From Fusobacteriales bacterium (GTDB lineage: Bacteria; Fusobacteriota; Fusobacteriia; Fusobacteriales; Leptotrichiaceae): DNA of 9,720 nt. The translations under genes were made by a program, and so were the position numbers. This document shows positions 1 to 4,361 of the stretch, in pieces (within the stretch, counting starts at the first letter, position 1; every line of letters starts with the position of its first letter). Under the pieces are notes generated by a model, which saw only the letters and a program-made list of their open reading frames with translations, did not search any database and had not been told where the DNA came from. The stretch is taken from positions 1 to 9,720 of the forward strand of contig JAITVW010000232.1 of the NCBI GenBank assembly GCA_031285605.1. The letters are read 5' to 3'.

Positions 1-78
1 TATGGGAAGTATAATCATATTAGACCACACTCATTTAATAACGGACTTCCTCCATATGTTGCACGATATAATAGATAA
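1..78 (+). CDS. Transposase, C-terminal fragment (DDE/rve type)
   Basis: Frame 1 reads YGKYNHIRPH, continues through NNGLPPYVARYNR and stops at TAA 76-78. The pattern YN-x-x-RPH-x(6)-L-P-P is the conserved tail of the rve integrase core in IS3-like transposases. It follows the catalytic glutamate and lies near the C-terminus. Only 25 codons are in the window, so the catalytic D, D and E cannot be seen and subgroup assignment is not possible. Family level is from recognised motif spacing; intactness of the rest is unknown. Confidence 0.75.
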   Translation, partial: YGKYNHIRPHSFNNGLPPYVARYNR

Positions 79-117
79 TAATATCTACATCTGTTACAAT
101 TTTTCTTGACCACAACA
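1..117 (+). mobile_element. Right end of an IS3-like insertion sequence
   Basis: The window opens inside an insertion sequence. After the transposase stop at 76-78, about 40 noncoding bases end in TTGACCACAACA near 117. Read on the minus strand this begins TGTTGTGGTCAAG, the TG...-type start and position expected of a terminal inverted repeat. The left end is outside the window, so neither the inverted repeat nor a target duplication can be confirmed. The boundary at about 117 is inferred. It fits the next gene, whose coding-like protein sequence begins immediately after it and has no start codon of its own. Confidence 0.65.
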
Positions 118-782
118 AAGCATGTATTTTTAATTTTGATGAAAAAATTAAACAATTTCATAATATAAATATTTCAGAATATATTCCACAAAATTTTCTA
201 ACTTTATCAGTAAATATGAAATCGCTTGATGATTCTGTGATAATTGCTAAATATCCAGAAGAAATTGTAAATAAACTTTTAAAACTAAAAGAAGGGATAG
301 ATGATTTATCAAATGAAAATAATGCAAAGTTTTCAATAAGAATAGATCATCATCATTACCTAACTAAAGATATAAATAAGGCAACTTCAATAGTGAAAGT
401 TGATAATTCTTCTGAGAAAAATGTTAAAATTATAAAGGAAATGAAAGACCCTAGTAAAACTCATTCATACAACGCTAAAAAATGTATACAGCTAGTTACC
501 GAAAAGTTGAAAAAAGAAGGTATAGAATTCCAAACTCCTGATGCTAAAAATACTTTCAACATGTATTATTTTAGTCTATTTATAAATTATTACGAATTAA
601 AAAAAAATGAAAAATATTGTTATATTTATAAAGTTACTAAAAGCCCAGTATATTCATACTCGTATCAAACTATAGAATTTATAGTTGATGAAATAGTTAA
701 GGATTCAGAAAATATAATAAAAAATATAAAAAATAATTTGGCAAATAAAAAAAAGCTAACCCCAGGGGCAAAGGAATTCTAA
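118..782 (+). pseudogene. DUF3644-like protein, 5' end removed by the IS
   Basis: The frame is open from the IS boundary to TAA 780-782. Coding-like protein starts before the first ATG (216): the residues IFNFDEKIKQFHNI and EYIPQNFLTLSVN lie upstream of it. That ATG has no ribosome binding site, so I treat the gene as an N-terminally truncated remnant of about 220 codons. The C-terminal part (SYNAKKCIQLV..., YYELKKNEKYCY, SYSYQTIEFIVDEI, LTPGAKEF) looks like two small winged-helix-type modules. The overall flavour, including IPxNFLxLxVN, reminds me of DUF3644 proteins, whose function is unknown to me. That assignment is from memory and tentative. The last ~30 bases overlap a putative minus-strand RNA. 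Confidence 0.5.
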
Positions 783-880
783 GTCTAATGACCTACTCTC
801 ATTCGAGAACCCAGCCTAATCCTTCACAAGTTAGCTTTATAACTGTAAGTTATAATGCTTTGAAGATAACTATTATCTTC
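747..880 (-). ncRNA. Putative structured small RNA 1 (~134 nt)
   Basis: A good minus-strand promoter (887-914) fires into a region with no minus-strand gene. Reading leftward, the RNA has hairpin 881-861 (TGAAGATAA/TTATCTTCA), hairpin 855-837 (TTATAACT/AGTTATAA), then a closing stem AAAGCTAAC (838-830) pairing with GTTAGCTTT (760-752) that runs into eight T's, a terminator signature. Inside that stem are TTCTC-GAAT-GAGAG, AGGTC-ATTA-GACTT, AAGGATT/AATTCCTT with one bulge, and CCC-CTG-GGG. On the plus strand the closing stem has no T-run, so the structure makes sense only on the minus strand. The 3' end overlaps, antisense, the end of the truncated gene. I do not recognise the RNA family. The start at ~880 is inferred from the promoter. 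Confidence 0.55.
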
Positions 881-886
881 AGTATT

Positions 887-914
887 ATTATATCATTTTA
901 CAGAAAAAAGTCAA
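887..914 (-). promoter_or_regulatory. Minus-strand promoter of small RNA 1
   Basis: On the minus strand: TTGACT (914-909), 16-bp spacer, TATAAT (892-887), with the -10 preceded by TGA. This is a near-consensus sigma-70 type promoter. The same arrangement, spacer length and surrounding bases (TATATTGAC, CTGT, TGATATAAT) recur at 1365-1392. Confidence 0.65.
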
Positions 915-921
915 TATAAAG

Positions 922-986
922 AAAAGCCTTTAAAATAAGTATATTTTATTTTTTGTGTGATAAATGTATTATTTTTAGGGCTTTTT
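922..986 (+). terminator. Possible plus-strand terminator, AT-rich
   Basis: AAAAGCC (922-928) can pair with GGCTTTT (979-985), closing a loop that contains AAAATA-AGTA-TATTTT (931-946) and T-rich sequence. The 3' arm runs into T's. The stem is short and the loop long, so this is weak. It would stop transcripts coming from the truncated gene before the 1015 promoter. Confidence 0.3.
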
Positions 987-1014
987 AAATTTCTAAAAAA
1001 TTTTAAAAATATTC

Positions 1015-1043
1015 TTGCATTATTGCAGGGGAAGTGTTATATT
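1015..1043 (+). promoter_or_regulatory. Promoter for the small HTH-like gene
   Basis: TTGCAT (1015-1020), exactly 17 bp, TATATT (1038-1043), preceded by an A/T-run tract (991-1012) like an UP element. The ribosome binding site GAGGTGAG begins at 1051, so the 5' leader would be only a few bases long. The same short -10 to SD distance is seen in the repeated leaders at 1864 and 3141. Confidence 0.6.
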
Positions 1044-1062
1044 AAAATATGAGGTGAGAAAA

Positions 1063-1233
1063 ATGGATAGATATAAAGAAATAAGAAAAAAGATGATAGA
1101 TAAAAGTATAACATGGGATTTTATTATTGAAAACAGTAAAAATTATAAGTCTTCATGGGGAATAAGATTAGCAATAAAAAACAATCAAAAGAAAGCAATA
1201 GATGAGGTAGAAAGCATATTAGCGCATGCTTAG
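1063..1233 (+). CDS. Small HTH-like phage protein, 56 aa
   Basis: The start is ATG 1063, five bases after GAGGTGAG. An in-frame upstream TTG at 1015 lies in the -35 box and is not a credible start. The protein begins MDRYKEIRKKMIDKSITWDF and ends NQKKAIDEVESILAHA. The layout (charged helix, I-T-W-x-x-I, short S/Y-rich turn, helix, then K-x-A-I-D-E-V-E-x-I-L) resembles very small phage HTH proteins of the Cro or Ner type, in which the last segment is a helix near the dimer interface. It is highly basic, consistent with DNA binding. No exact family is recognised. It has its own promoter and is followed by an inverted repeat, and could act as a local regulator. Function is inferred from shape only. 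Confidence 0.6.
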   Translation: MDRYKEIRKKMIDKSITWDFIIENSKNYKSSWGIRLAIKNNQKKAIDEVESILAHA

Positions 1234-1242
1234 TTTTTTTAT

Positions 1243-1277
1243 ATTCATCATTTTGCGAAAATGCATGAATGATGGAT
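1243..1277. repeat. Imperfect inverted repeat after the HTH-like gene
   Basis: ATTCATCATT (1243-1252) is inverted as AATGATGGAT (1268-1277), 9 of 10 matching. A tighter CATTTT-GCG-AAAATG hairpin nests inside at 1249-1263. There is no T-run after it. It could be an operator for the neighbouring regulator or an RNA hairpin between the two genes. Confidence 0.35.
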
Positions 1278-1292
1278 GTTCTACATGAATAC

Positions 1293-1358
1293 AAAAATAA
1301 AAAGCCAGACCTAAGTCCAGCTTTTTATCCCAAGATTTTAATTCATTACTTTGTTTTC
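1293..1358 (-). ncRNA. Putative small RNA 2 (~65 nt)
   Basis: The second minus-strand promoter (1365-1392) leads into a short transcript with no usable reading frame (one ATG, stopped two codons later) ending at a good terminator (1299-1326). Expected start ~1358, end in the T-run at 1293-1299. The RNA lies between the genes at 1063 and 1422, antisense to any plus-strand read-through between them, and its promoter is upstream of the 1422 start. It may be a cis-antisense or trans-acting regulator. It shares promoter layout, but little body sequence, with small RNA 1. Confidence 0.5.
1299..1326 (-). terminator. Minus-strand terminator of small RNA 2
   Basis: On the minus strand the RNA reads AAAAAGC-UG-GAC-UUAG-GUC-UG-GCUUUUU. 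It is fully paired over 12 positions because the two UG/UG steps are G-U wobbles, and it is followed by AUUUUU. On the plus strand the same positions are CA/CA mismatches. The hairpin is therefore tuned to minus-strand RNA. Confidence 0.6.
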
Positions 1359-1364
1359 AATAGT

Positions 1365-1392
1365 ATTATATCAGATCACAGGAATTTGTCAA
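1365..1392 (-). promoter_or_regulatory. Minus-strand promoter of small RNA 2
   Basis: TTGACA (1392-1387), a perfect -35, then 16 bp and TATAAT (1370-1365), a perfect -10, preceded by TGA. It closely matches the promoter at 887-914. No minus-strand gene lies downstream. Confidence 0.7.
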
Positions 1393-1421
1393 TATATAAA
1401 TTAAGACTGGAGGTGATGATA

Positions 1422-1604
1422 GTGGAAGACAATTTAAAAAAATTAAACTACGGAGAGGTTATTAAAACAGCAAGAAATAGAAAAAATTTAAAATTAATGA
1501 CAATGGGGGAGATTGAGGATTATGTTCGTGAGTTGGAAATGCTAGTATGTGATGCAAGTTGGGCTAAAACATATTTAGAACTATTAGTGAACTCTGCAAA
1601 ATAA
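1422..1604 (+). CDS. Hypothetical protein, 60 aa
   Basis: The start is chosen as GTG 1422, eight bases after GGAGG (1409-1413). ATG 1416 is in frame, but only two or three bases separate it from the GGAGG, too close for normal initiation; a start at 1269 would run through the small RNA 2 terminator. The protein (EDNLKKLNYGEVIKTARNRK..., MGEIEDYVRELEMLV, ASWAKTYLELLVNSAK) is helical and mixed-charge. It has no motif I recognise. It probably depends on read-through from the 1015 promoter, since I see no convincing plus-strand promoter just upstream. It converges on the minus-strand gene ending at 1609, five bases away. Confidence 0.6.
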   Translation: MEDNLKKLNYGEVIKTARNRKNLKLMTMGEIEDYVRELEMLVCDASWAKTYLELLVNSAK

Positions 1605-1608
1605 TTTA

Positions 1609-1788
1609 TTATAAAATAATATATTTTTGGTAAAGATTGTTGATAGTAGTTTCAAAATCATTACCACTAATATGAACTTTTTTCTTAGATGTCGAGAGTG
1701 ACATATGGAAATCGTCATTTAAAATTTGGGGATAGTTATTTAAAATAGTATCAACAGTTTCATAAATAGTGGTATTAGTCTTATGCAA
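1609..1788 (-). CDS. Hypothetical protein, 59 aa (TTG start)
   Basis: On the minus strand, GAAAGGCGG (SD) is followed 8-10 bases later by TTG at 1788-1786, then 59 codons to TAA (1611-1609). The product starts (M)HKTNTTIYETVDTILNNYP, contains STSKKKVHISGNDFETTINN and ends YQKYIIL. Amino-acid use is natural for a real protein. The upstream leader matches that of the DUF2513 gene (cctttcaa, taagatag, attataaca in plus-strand terms), which supports that this frame is expressed. It has no recognised domain. It is divergent from the 47-aa membrane protein gene at 1904. Confidence 0.6.
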   Translation of the reverse strand: MHKTNTTIYETVDTILNNYPQILNDDFHMSLSTSKKKVHISGNDFETTINNLYQKYIIL

Positions 1789-1799
1789 TTAAAAAGCCG

Positions 1800-1830
1800 C
1801 CTTTCAATATAAGATAGTAATATTATAACA
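1800..1830 (-). promoter_or_regulatory. Leader/promoter of the 59-aa gene, repeat copy 1
   Basis: On the minus strand: TGTTATAAT (1830-1822, -10 included), CTATCTTA (1817-1810), TTGAAAGG (1807-1800). The same three blocks with nearly the same spacing occur at 3756-3785 in front of the DUF2513 gene. No clear -35 is visible. Conservation beyond the -10 into the leader suggests a shared operator or a leader copied along with the promoter. Confidence 0.5.
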
Positions 1831-1863
1831 TAAATTTAATTTAAAGATAGAAATTATAAATAG

Positions 1864-1900
1864 ATAAAAACAAGAAAAATATTATAAAAATAGAGGTGAT
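1864..1900 (+). promoter_or_regulatory. 37-bp leader repeat, copy 1
   Basis: This 37-bp segment is repeated at 3141-3177 with one mismatch, and a weaker copy is at 3832-3865. It holds TATTAT (1880-1885) and the SD GAGGTGAT (1893-1900), the same -10 to SD distance as the 1015 promoter. No -35 consensus is seen. Confidence 0.5.
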
Positions 1901-1903
1901 TAA

Positions 1904-2047
1904 ATGGAAATATTGATAATCATATTACTTATTCCAATAAATATAAGTTTAATAGGATTAATAATCAAACTAAACTCAGTATTATATGAGTTACGAGCAA
2001 TAAAAATGCATCTATATCGAAAACCTTCATTTAAAAAATTCTCTTAA
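1904..2047 (+). CDS. Small single-pass membrane protein, 47 aa
   Basis: ATG 1904 sits three bases after GAGGTGAT in the 37-bp leader repeat. The protein begins MEILIIILLIPINISLIGLI (a membrane helix, residues 3-21), then KLNSVLYELRAIKMHLYRKP and a basic tail ending SFKKFS. One hydrophobic helix plus a positively charged cytoplasmic tail is the layout of small regulatory membrane peptides, of some holin-like proteins and of type I toxins. Nothing distinguishes these here. Its last 21 bases overlap, tail to tail, the 203-aa membrane protein gene on the other strand. Confidence 0.6.
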   Translation: MEILIIILLIPINISLIGLIIKLNSVLYELRAIKMHLYRKPSFKKFS

Positions 2048-2638
2048 TAGAATAAAAAAAGATATAACACCACCAATGGTAGAAATAAATTCTAAACCCG
2101 AATAAATTGTTCTGGGTAATTTTTTATCAAAGGTATATGTTAAATATTTCATTGTGTATTTCATAACATTAGAAAAATACACAGGCGGAAAGAACAACAA
2201 AAGAATATTAAACCTTTTTTTATCTTTGAATTTAGAAAATGCTCTTTTAAGAACAAGGTCAATAGAATCAGTTATTTTAATAAAGCTATTTACACCATAA
2301 ATTGTATTATTGTTAAGTGAAATATTACTAACAAATGCTGGTGTATTTCGTAATAAGAATTCTAGTGCATTTATATCAAGTTTAAAATTCTGATCTGTTA
2401 ATTTGATTCTATCACTGCCAACAAGAAGATAATATTTTTCACATGAAAATCCAAGTTGGTCATGTAAGAGTCTAAAATCTTCATTATCAAAATCACGGTC
2501 AATTACAATATTTTGAAATTCAAGTAATGTATATAACATTCTGTCAGTAAATTTAACATAAGAAGAATATTGGAAAATTTTATAAATTTGAATAAAAAAT
2601 CCAGTAAGAAAAATAGAAATAATTAAAATATTTAGCAT
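2027..2638 (-). CDS. Membrane protein of unknown function, 203 aa
   Basis: The start is ATG at 2638-2636 behind a strong SD (TAGGGGGTT). An upstream TATAAT lies on the minus strand at 2664-2669, with a poor -35. The N-terminal helix (residues 3-21, LNILIISIFLTGFFIQIY) is an anchor or uncleaved signal. A soluble middle (about 25-140) follows with paired acidic stretches (DRDFDNEDFRLLHDQ) and one cysteine. There is a hydrophobic segment at 144-160 (NILLLFFPPVYF) and a last membrane helix at 180-198 (SGLEFISTIGGVISFFILL). I do not recognise the family. Its place among accessory prophage genes suggests a lysogeny-expressed envelope protein, possibly superinfection exclusion; that is inference only. 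Confidence 0.75.
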   Translation of the reverse strand: MLNILIISIFLTGFFIQIYKIFQYSSYVKFTDRMLYTLLEFQNIVIDRDFDNEDFRLLHDQLGFSCEKYYLLVGSDRIKLTDQNFKLDINALEFLLRNTPAFVSNISLNNNTIYGVNSFIKITDSIDLVLKRAFSKFKDKKRFNILLLFFPPVYFSNVMKYTMKYLTYTFDKKLPRTIYSGLEFISTIGGVISFFILLREFFK

Positions 2639-2710
2639 TCTAACCCCCTAAGTTTTAATTAATTATAGCATGAATTATAAATGGAGGGAATATTTTAAGA
2701 AGAAAAAGGG

Positions 2711-2739
2711 TGTATTTGACGGTTTAAAAGTGTACCACT
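2711..2739 (+). repeat. Left terminal inverted repeat of the IS21-type element
   Basis: Begins TGTATTTGACGG and ends GTGTACCACT; exact inverse of 3049-3077. Confidence 0.85.
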
Positions 2740-3048
2740 TTAAGGCAAAAATCCGGTCGAAAAGTGTACCACTTGATTATTAAAATAAATTTGGGAATGA
2801 ACATAGTCAAACTTAATATTTCCAATATCTTATAACCTAATTTTATCAATTAAATGAATAATTGAATATGGCAAATAAATCATTATAAACTGATAAATGT
2901 TAATGCAAGTTTATTCTGTTATAAATTCATTAATGATACTGAAAATAAAATATTTTCTACCTTTTAGGCATGTATTTATACTAGATAAAGAGCTTTTAAA
3001 TTAAAAAATAAAAATTTCCTTAAGGCTGGTATACTTTTGAACCGGATG

Positions 3049-3077
3049 AGTGGTACACTTTTAAACCGTCAAATACA
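3049..3077 (-). repeat. Right terminal inverted repeat of the IS21-type element
   Basis: Begins AGTGGTACAC and ends GTCAAATACA on the plus strand; exact inverse of 2711-2739, followed directly by the AAAGGG duplication. Confidence 0.85.
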
Positions 3078-3092
3078 AAAGGGAGAAATAAT

Positions 3093-3117
3093 ATAGATAG
3101 ATAAAAAATCTATCTAT
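3093..3117 (+). repeat. AT-rich hairpin downstream of the IS21-type element
   Basis: ATAGATAGAT, loop AAAAA, ATCTATCTAT: a perfect 10-bp stem. No T-run follows. It lies between the mobile element and the leader repeat of the 64-aa gene, and could be an operator or weak terminator. Confidence 0.35.
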
Positions 3118-3140
3118 TATGGAAGAACAGCAGCAGTAAT

Positions 3141-3177
3141 ATAAAAACAGGAAAAATATTATAAAAATAGAGGTGAT
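3141..3177 (+). promoter_or_regulatory. 37-bp leader repeat, copy 2
   Basis: Identical to 1864-1900 at 36 of 37 positions. TATTAT lies at 3157-3162 and GAGGTGAT at 3170-3177. It ends six bases before the ATG of the 64-aa gene. Confidence 0.5.
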
Positions 3178-3182
3178 TGCGT

Positions 3183-3377
3183 ATGAAATATGGGCATAAA
3201 ATAAAAATACAAAATAATAATGGGGAATTATCAGGAATAGAAATTGATGGAATGAGATTAAAAGGAGTTGAAAATTATAAATTATCCAACTCCTATGATC
3301 CTATAACAAATTCAAGGAGAACAACATTGGAAATAAAATTTGGTTCTATAGAGTCACTTGAATTTGTCGGAAATTAA
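3183..3377 (+). CDS. Small phage-type protein, 64 aa
   Basis: ATG 3183 is five bases after GAGGTGAT. A TTG two codons upstream overlaps the SD and is unlikely to be used. The protein starts MKYGHKIKIQNNNGELSGIE and alternates short beta strands: GIEIDGMRLKGVENYKLS, then a turn (NSYDPITNSRR) and TTLEIKFGSIESLEF. The pattern I-D-G-x-x-L-K-G-V-x-x-x-x-L followed by LxIKF is one I associate with small conserved proteins of unknown function in Gram-positive and fusobacterial prophages. I cannot name a family. Its 3' end overlaps the DUF2513 gene by 24 bases, tail to tail. Confidence 0.65.
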   Translation: MKYGHKIKIQNNNGELSGIEIDGMRLKGVENYKLSNSYDPITNSRRTTLEIKFGSIESLEFVGN

Positions 3378-3746
3378 AGCTGTTATTAAATTAGAAGCAA
3401 TTTGTTGTAAAGTTTCGAGAGAAAGAGAGCCGATCTTATTGGCTATTTCTTTAGTTTTAGACCAGTTATTATTCTCACGAATATTAGCTAAAAAGCTATG
3501 TCCTAAGGGCTCTAAATCATTAATGCTAATATGGTCAAGGTCACGATTATCAACAACAATATAATTCATTTTATAACATTGATTTAAATGATAAAGAATT
3601 TCATCATAACTATAATTTGATAAGAAAAAAAGTTTTTTTAAATTAGTATCATTAGATTCAGAAGGATCAATGGGTCTAAAAATAAAAAAACGACCTTGTT
3701 CAGTCTGTAAGAGTATATCTCTGATACAGTCGGGATTTAGTTTCAT
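3354..3746 (-). CDS. DUF2513 family phage protein, 130 aa
   Basis: The start MKLNPDCIRDILLQTEQ, the motif YSYDEILYHLNQCYKMNYI, then LEPLGHSFLANIRENNNWSK and TKEIANKIGSLSLETLQQIA are the hallmarks of DUF2513. This is a prophage-associated family with a winged-helix-like N-terminal half (opening helix, Y-S-x-x-E-I-x-Y-H, then the L-x-P-x-G-H-x-F-L wing) and a helical tail ending in ITALI. The biochemical role is unknown; the fold suggests DNA or regulator binding. Length is normal for the family. The SD AAGGAG (3760-3755) is eight bases before the ATG. Its leader is a near-copy of the one before the 59-aa gene. It is divergent from the 57-aa membrane protein gene. Confidence 0.88.
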   Translation of the reverse strand: MKLNPDCIRDILLQTEQGRFFIFRPIDPSESNDTNLKKLFFLSNYSYDEILYHLNQCYKMNYIVVDNRDLDHISINDLEPLGHSFLANIRENNNWSKTKEIANKIGSLSLETLQQIASNLITALISDKFK

Positions 3747-3755
3747 ATAATGGCT

Positions 3756-3785
3756 CCTTTCAAATTAAGATAGGAAATTATAACA
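3756..3785 (-). promoter_or_regulatory. Leader/promoter of the DUF2513 gene, repeat copy 2
   Basis: On the minus strand: TGTTATAAT (3785-3777), CTATCTTA (3773-3766), TTGAAAGG (3763-3756, which includes the start of the SD). It matches 1800-1830 block for block. No convincing -35 is seen. Confidence 0.5.
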
Positions 3786-3831
3786 CGGAATTAATATTAT
3801 TAAAAGAAATCGGACAAGTCCAATGGCTGAT

Positions 3832-3865
3832 ATTAAAATAGGAAAAATAATATAAAAATAGAAGA
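3832..3865 (+). repeat. Degenerate leader repeat, copy 3
   Basis: It contains GGAAAAATAATATAAAAATA, closely matching the core of the 37-bp repeats at 1864 and 3141, but the SD part is altered (GAAGAT). The next gene (3921) uses its own SD, so here the repeat can only act as a promoter, about 60 bases upstream. Confidence 0.4.
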
Positions 3866-3920
3866 TAAAAAGGAACTCTCGTGTAAGGATTCTGAGAATT
3901 AAAATAGGAGGCTAAGGTTA

Positions 3921-4094
3921 ATGTTAAAAGATATAAATCTCGGAATGGCTTATATGCTTAGTTATGTATTTGCTCTTCTTGAAGTATGGCTGTACTTTCA
4001 GTTGAAAACTTCTTATAGAAAGGTTCTGTTAATGTTGGTAGTTGTAGTTCATTTGCTAATAATGATGATTCTAACTCTTATGGGGAGCCAATAA
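3921..4094 (+). CDS. Small two-pass membrane protein, 57 aa
   Basis: ATG 3921 is preceded by TAGGAGG (3905-3911), nine bases away. The protein begins MLKDINLGMAYMLSYVFALL and carries on EVWLYFQLKTSYRK to a second helix of nearly pure L, V, I and M (LLMLVVVVHLLIMMILTLM), ending GSQ. The two membrane helices are about 8-28 and 35-54, joined by a short basic loop (KTSYRK). That is the shape of a small holin-like or accessory membrane protein. There is no family match. A strong terminator follows (4162-4190). It is divergent from DUF2513, mirroring the 59-aa/47-aa pair. Confidence 0.6.
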   Translation: MLKDINLGMAYMLSYVFALLEVWLYFQLKTSYRKVLLMLVVVVHLLIMMILTLMGSQ

Positions 4095-4161
4095 GTGGAG
4101 TAATAGGGCAAGTATTACTTTTAAGGGAAATCTTAAACTCCCCTTTTCATACCTCCTGATT

Positions 4162-4190
4162 AAATAGAGAGGTGTCCCTCTCTATTTGTT
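4162..4190 (+). terminator. Strong terminator after the 57-aa gene
   Basis: AAATAGAGAGG, loop TGTC, CCTCTCTATTT: a perfect 11-bp stem followed by GTTT. It closes the transcript of the small membrane protein and sits four bases before the tRNA-like sequence. Confidence 0.75.
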
Positions 4191-4193
4191 TAT

Positions 4194-4247
4194 GGTCTTT
4201 TGGTGTAAGGAGCATACGAGGACCAGGTTCGATTCCTGGAGAGGCCT
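4194..4247 (+). tRNA. tRNA-like sequence without an anticodon arm
   Basis: The acceptor stem is GGTCTTT (4194-4200) with AGAGGCC (4240-4246), seven pairs including two G-U. TG follows, then a D-arm GTGT-AAGGA-GCAT (4203-4215) with GG in its loop. A perfect T-arm CCAGG-TTCGATT-CCTGG (4223-4239) carries the invariant TTC-x-A. Only seven bases (A CGAGGA) join the D-arm and T-arm, where a whole tRNA has about 22 including the anticodon stem-loop. CCA is not encoded. It cannot decode codons. It may be a degraded tRNA, a remnant of an attachment-site tRNA, or a tRNA mimic. No promoter of its own is visible. Confidence 0.6.
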
Positions 4248-4279
4248 AAATAAAAACAAATAAAAATTTATAAAAAAGT

Positions 4280-4306
4280 GAGGTGGCAGACCTCTAGTAT
4301 TTTTTG
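4280..4306 (+). terminator. Possible weak terminator before the replication operon
   Basis: GAGGT-GGCAG-ACCTC (4280-4294) followed by TAGTATTTTTT. The stem is only five pairs. It could end the tRNA-like transcript. Confidence 0.35.
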
Positions 4307-4361
4307 GTAGAAATTCTTCAGTTTTATTTGTTCTGGAAAGTTAAAAAATAGGAGTGATAAT

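Larger units (their letters stand above)
2711..3077. mobile_element. Non-autonomous IS21-type element, 367 bp
   Basis: A perfect 29-bp inverted repeat bounds this segment (2711-2739 and 3049-3077), starting TG and ending CA. It is flanked by the 6-bp direct repeat AAAGGG (2705-2710 and 3078-3083), a target duplication. Each end has a second internal copy of the repeat: AAAAGTGTACCACTT at 2760-2774 on the left and, inverted, TGGTATACTTTTGAACC at 3028-3044 on the right. Multiple subterminal repeats with GTGTACCACT are typical of IS21-family ends. The interior (2775-3025) holds no istA or istB and no credible gene. It should be movable only if IstA is supplied from elsewhere. Confidence 0.85.

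Noticed and set aside
3358..3564. Plus-strand open frame across the DUF2513 gene
   Set aside because: It is the antisense shadow of a clear DUF2513 gene and has no ribosome binding site.
1864..3865. Possible CRISPR array from the repeated 37-bp sequence
   Set aside because: Only two good copies and one poor one, 1.3 kb and 0.7 kb apart, each just before a gene start and including the SD; no spacers between adjacent repeats.
4140..4165. Minus-strand SD (AGGAGGT) next to an ATG before the tRNA-like sequence
   Set aside because: The ATG directly touches the SD and the frame stops after five codons.
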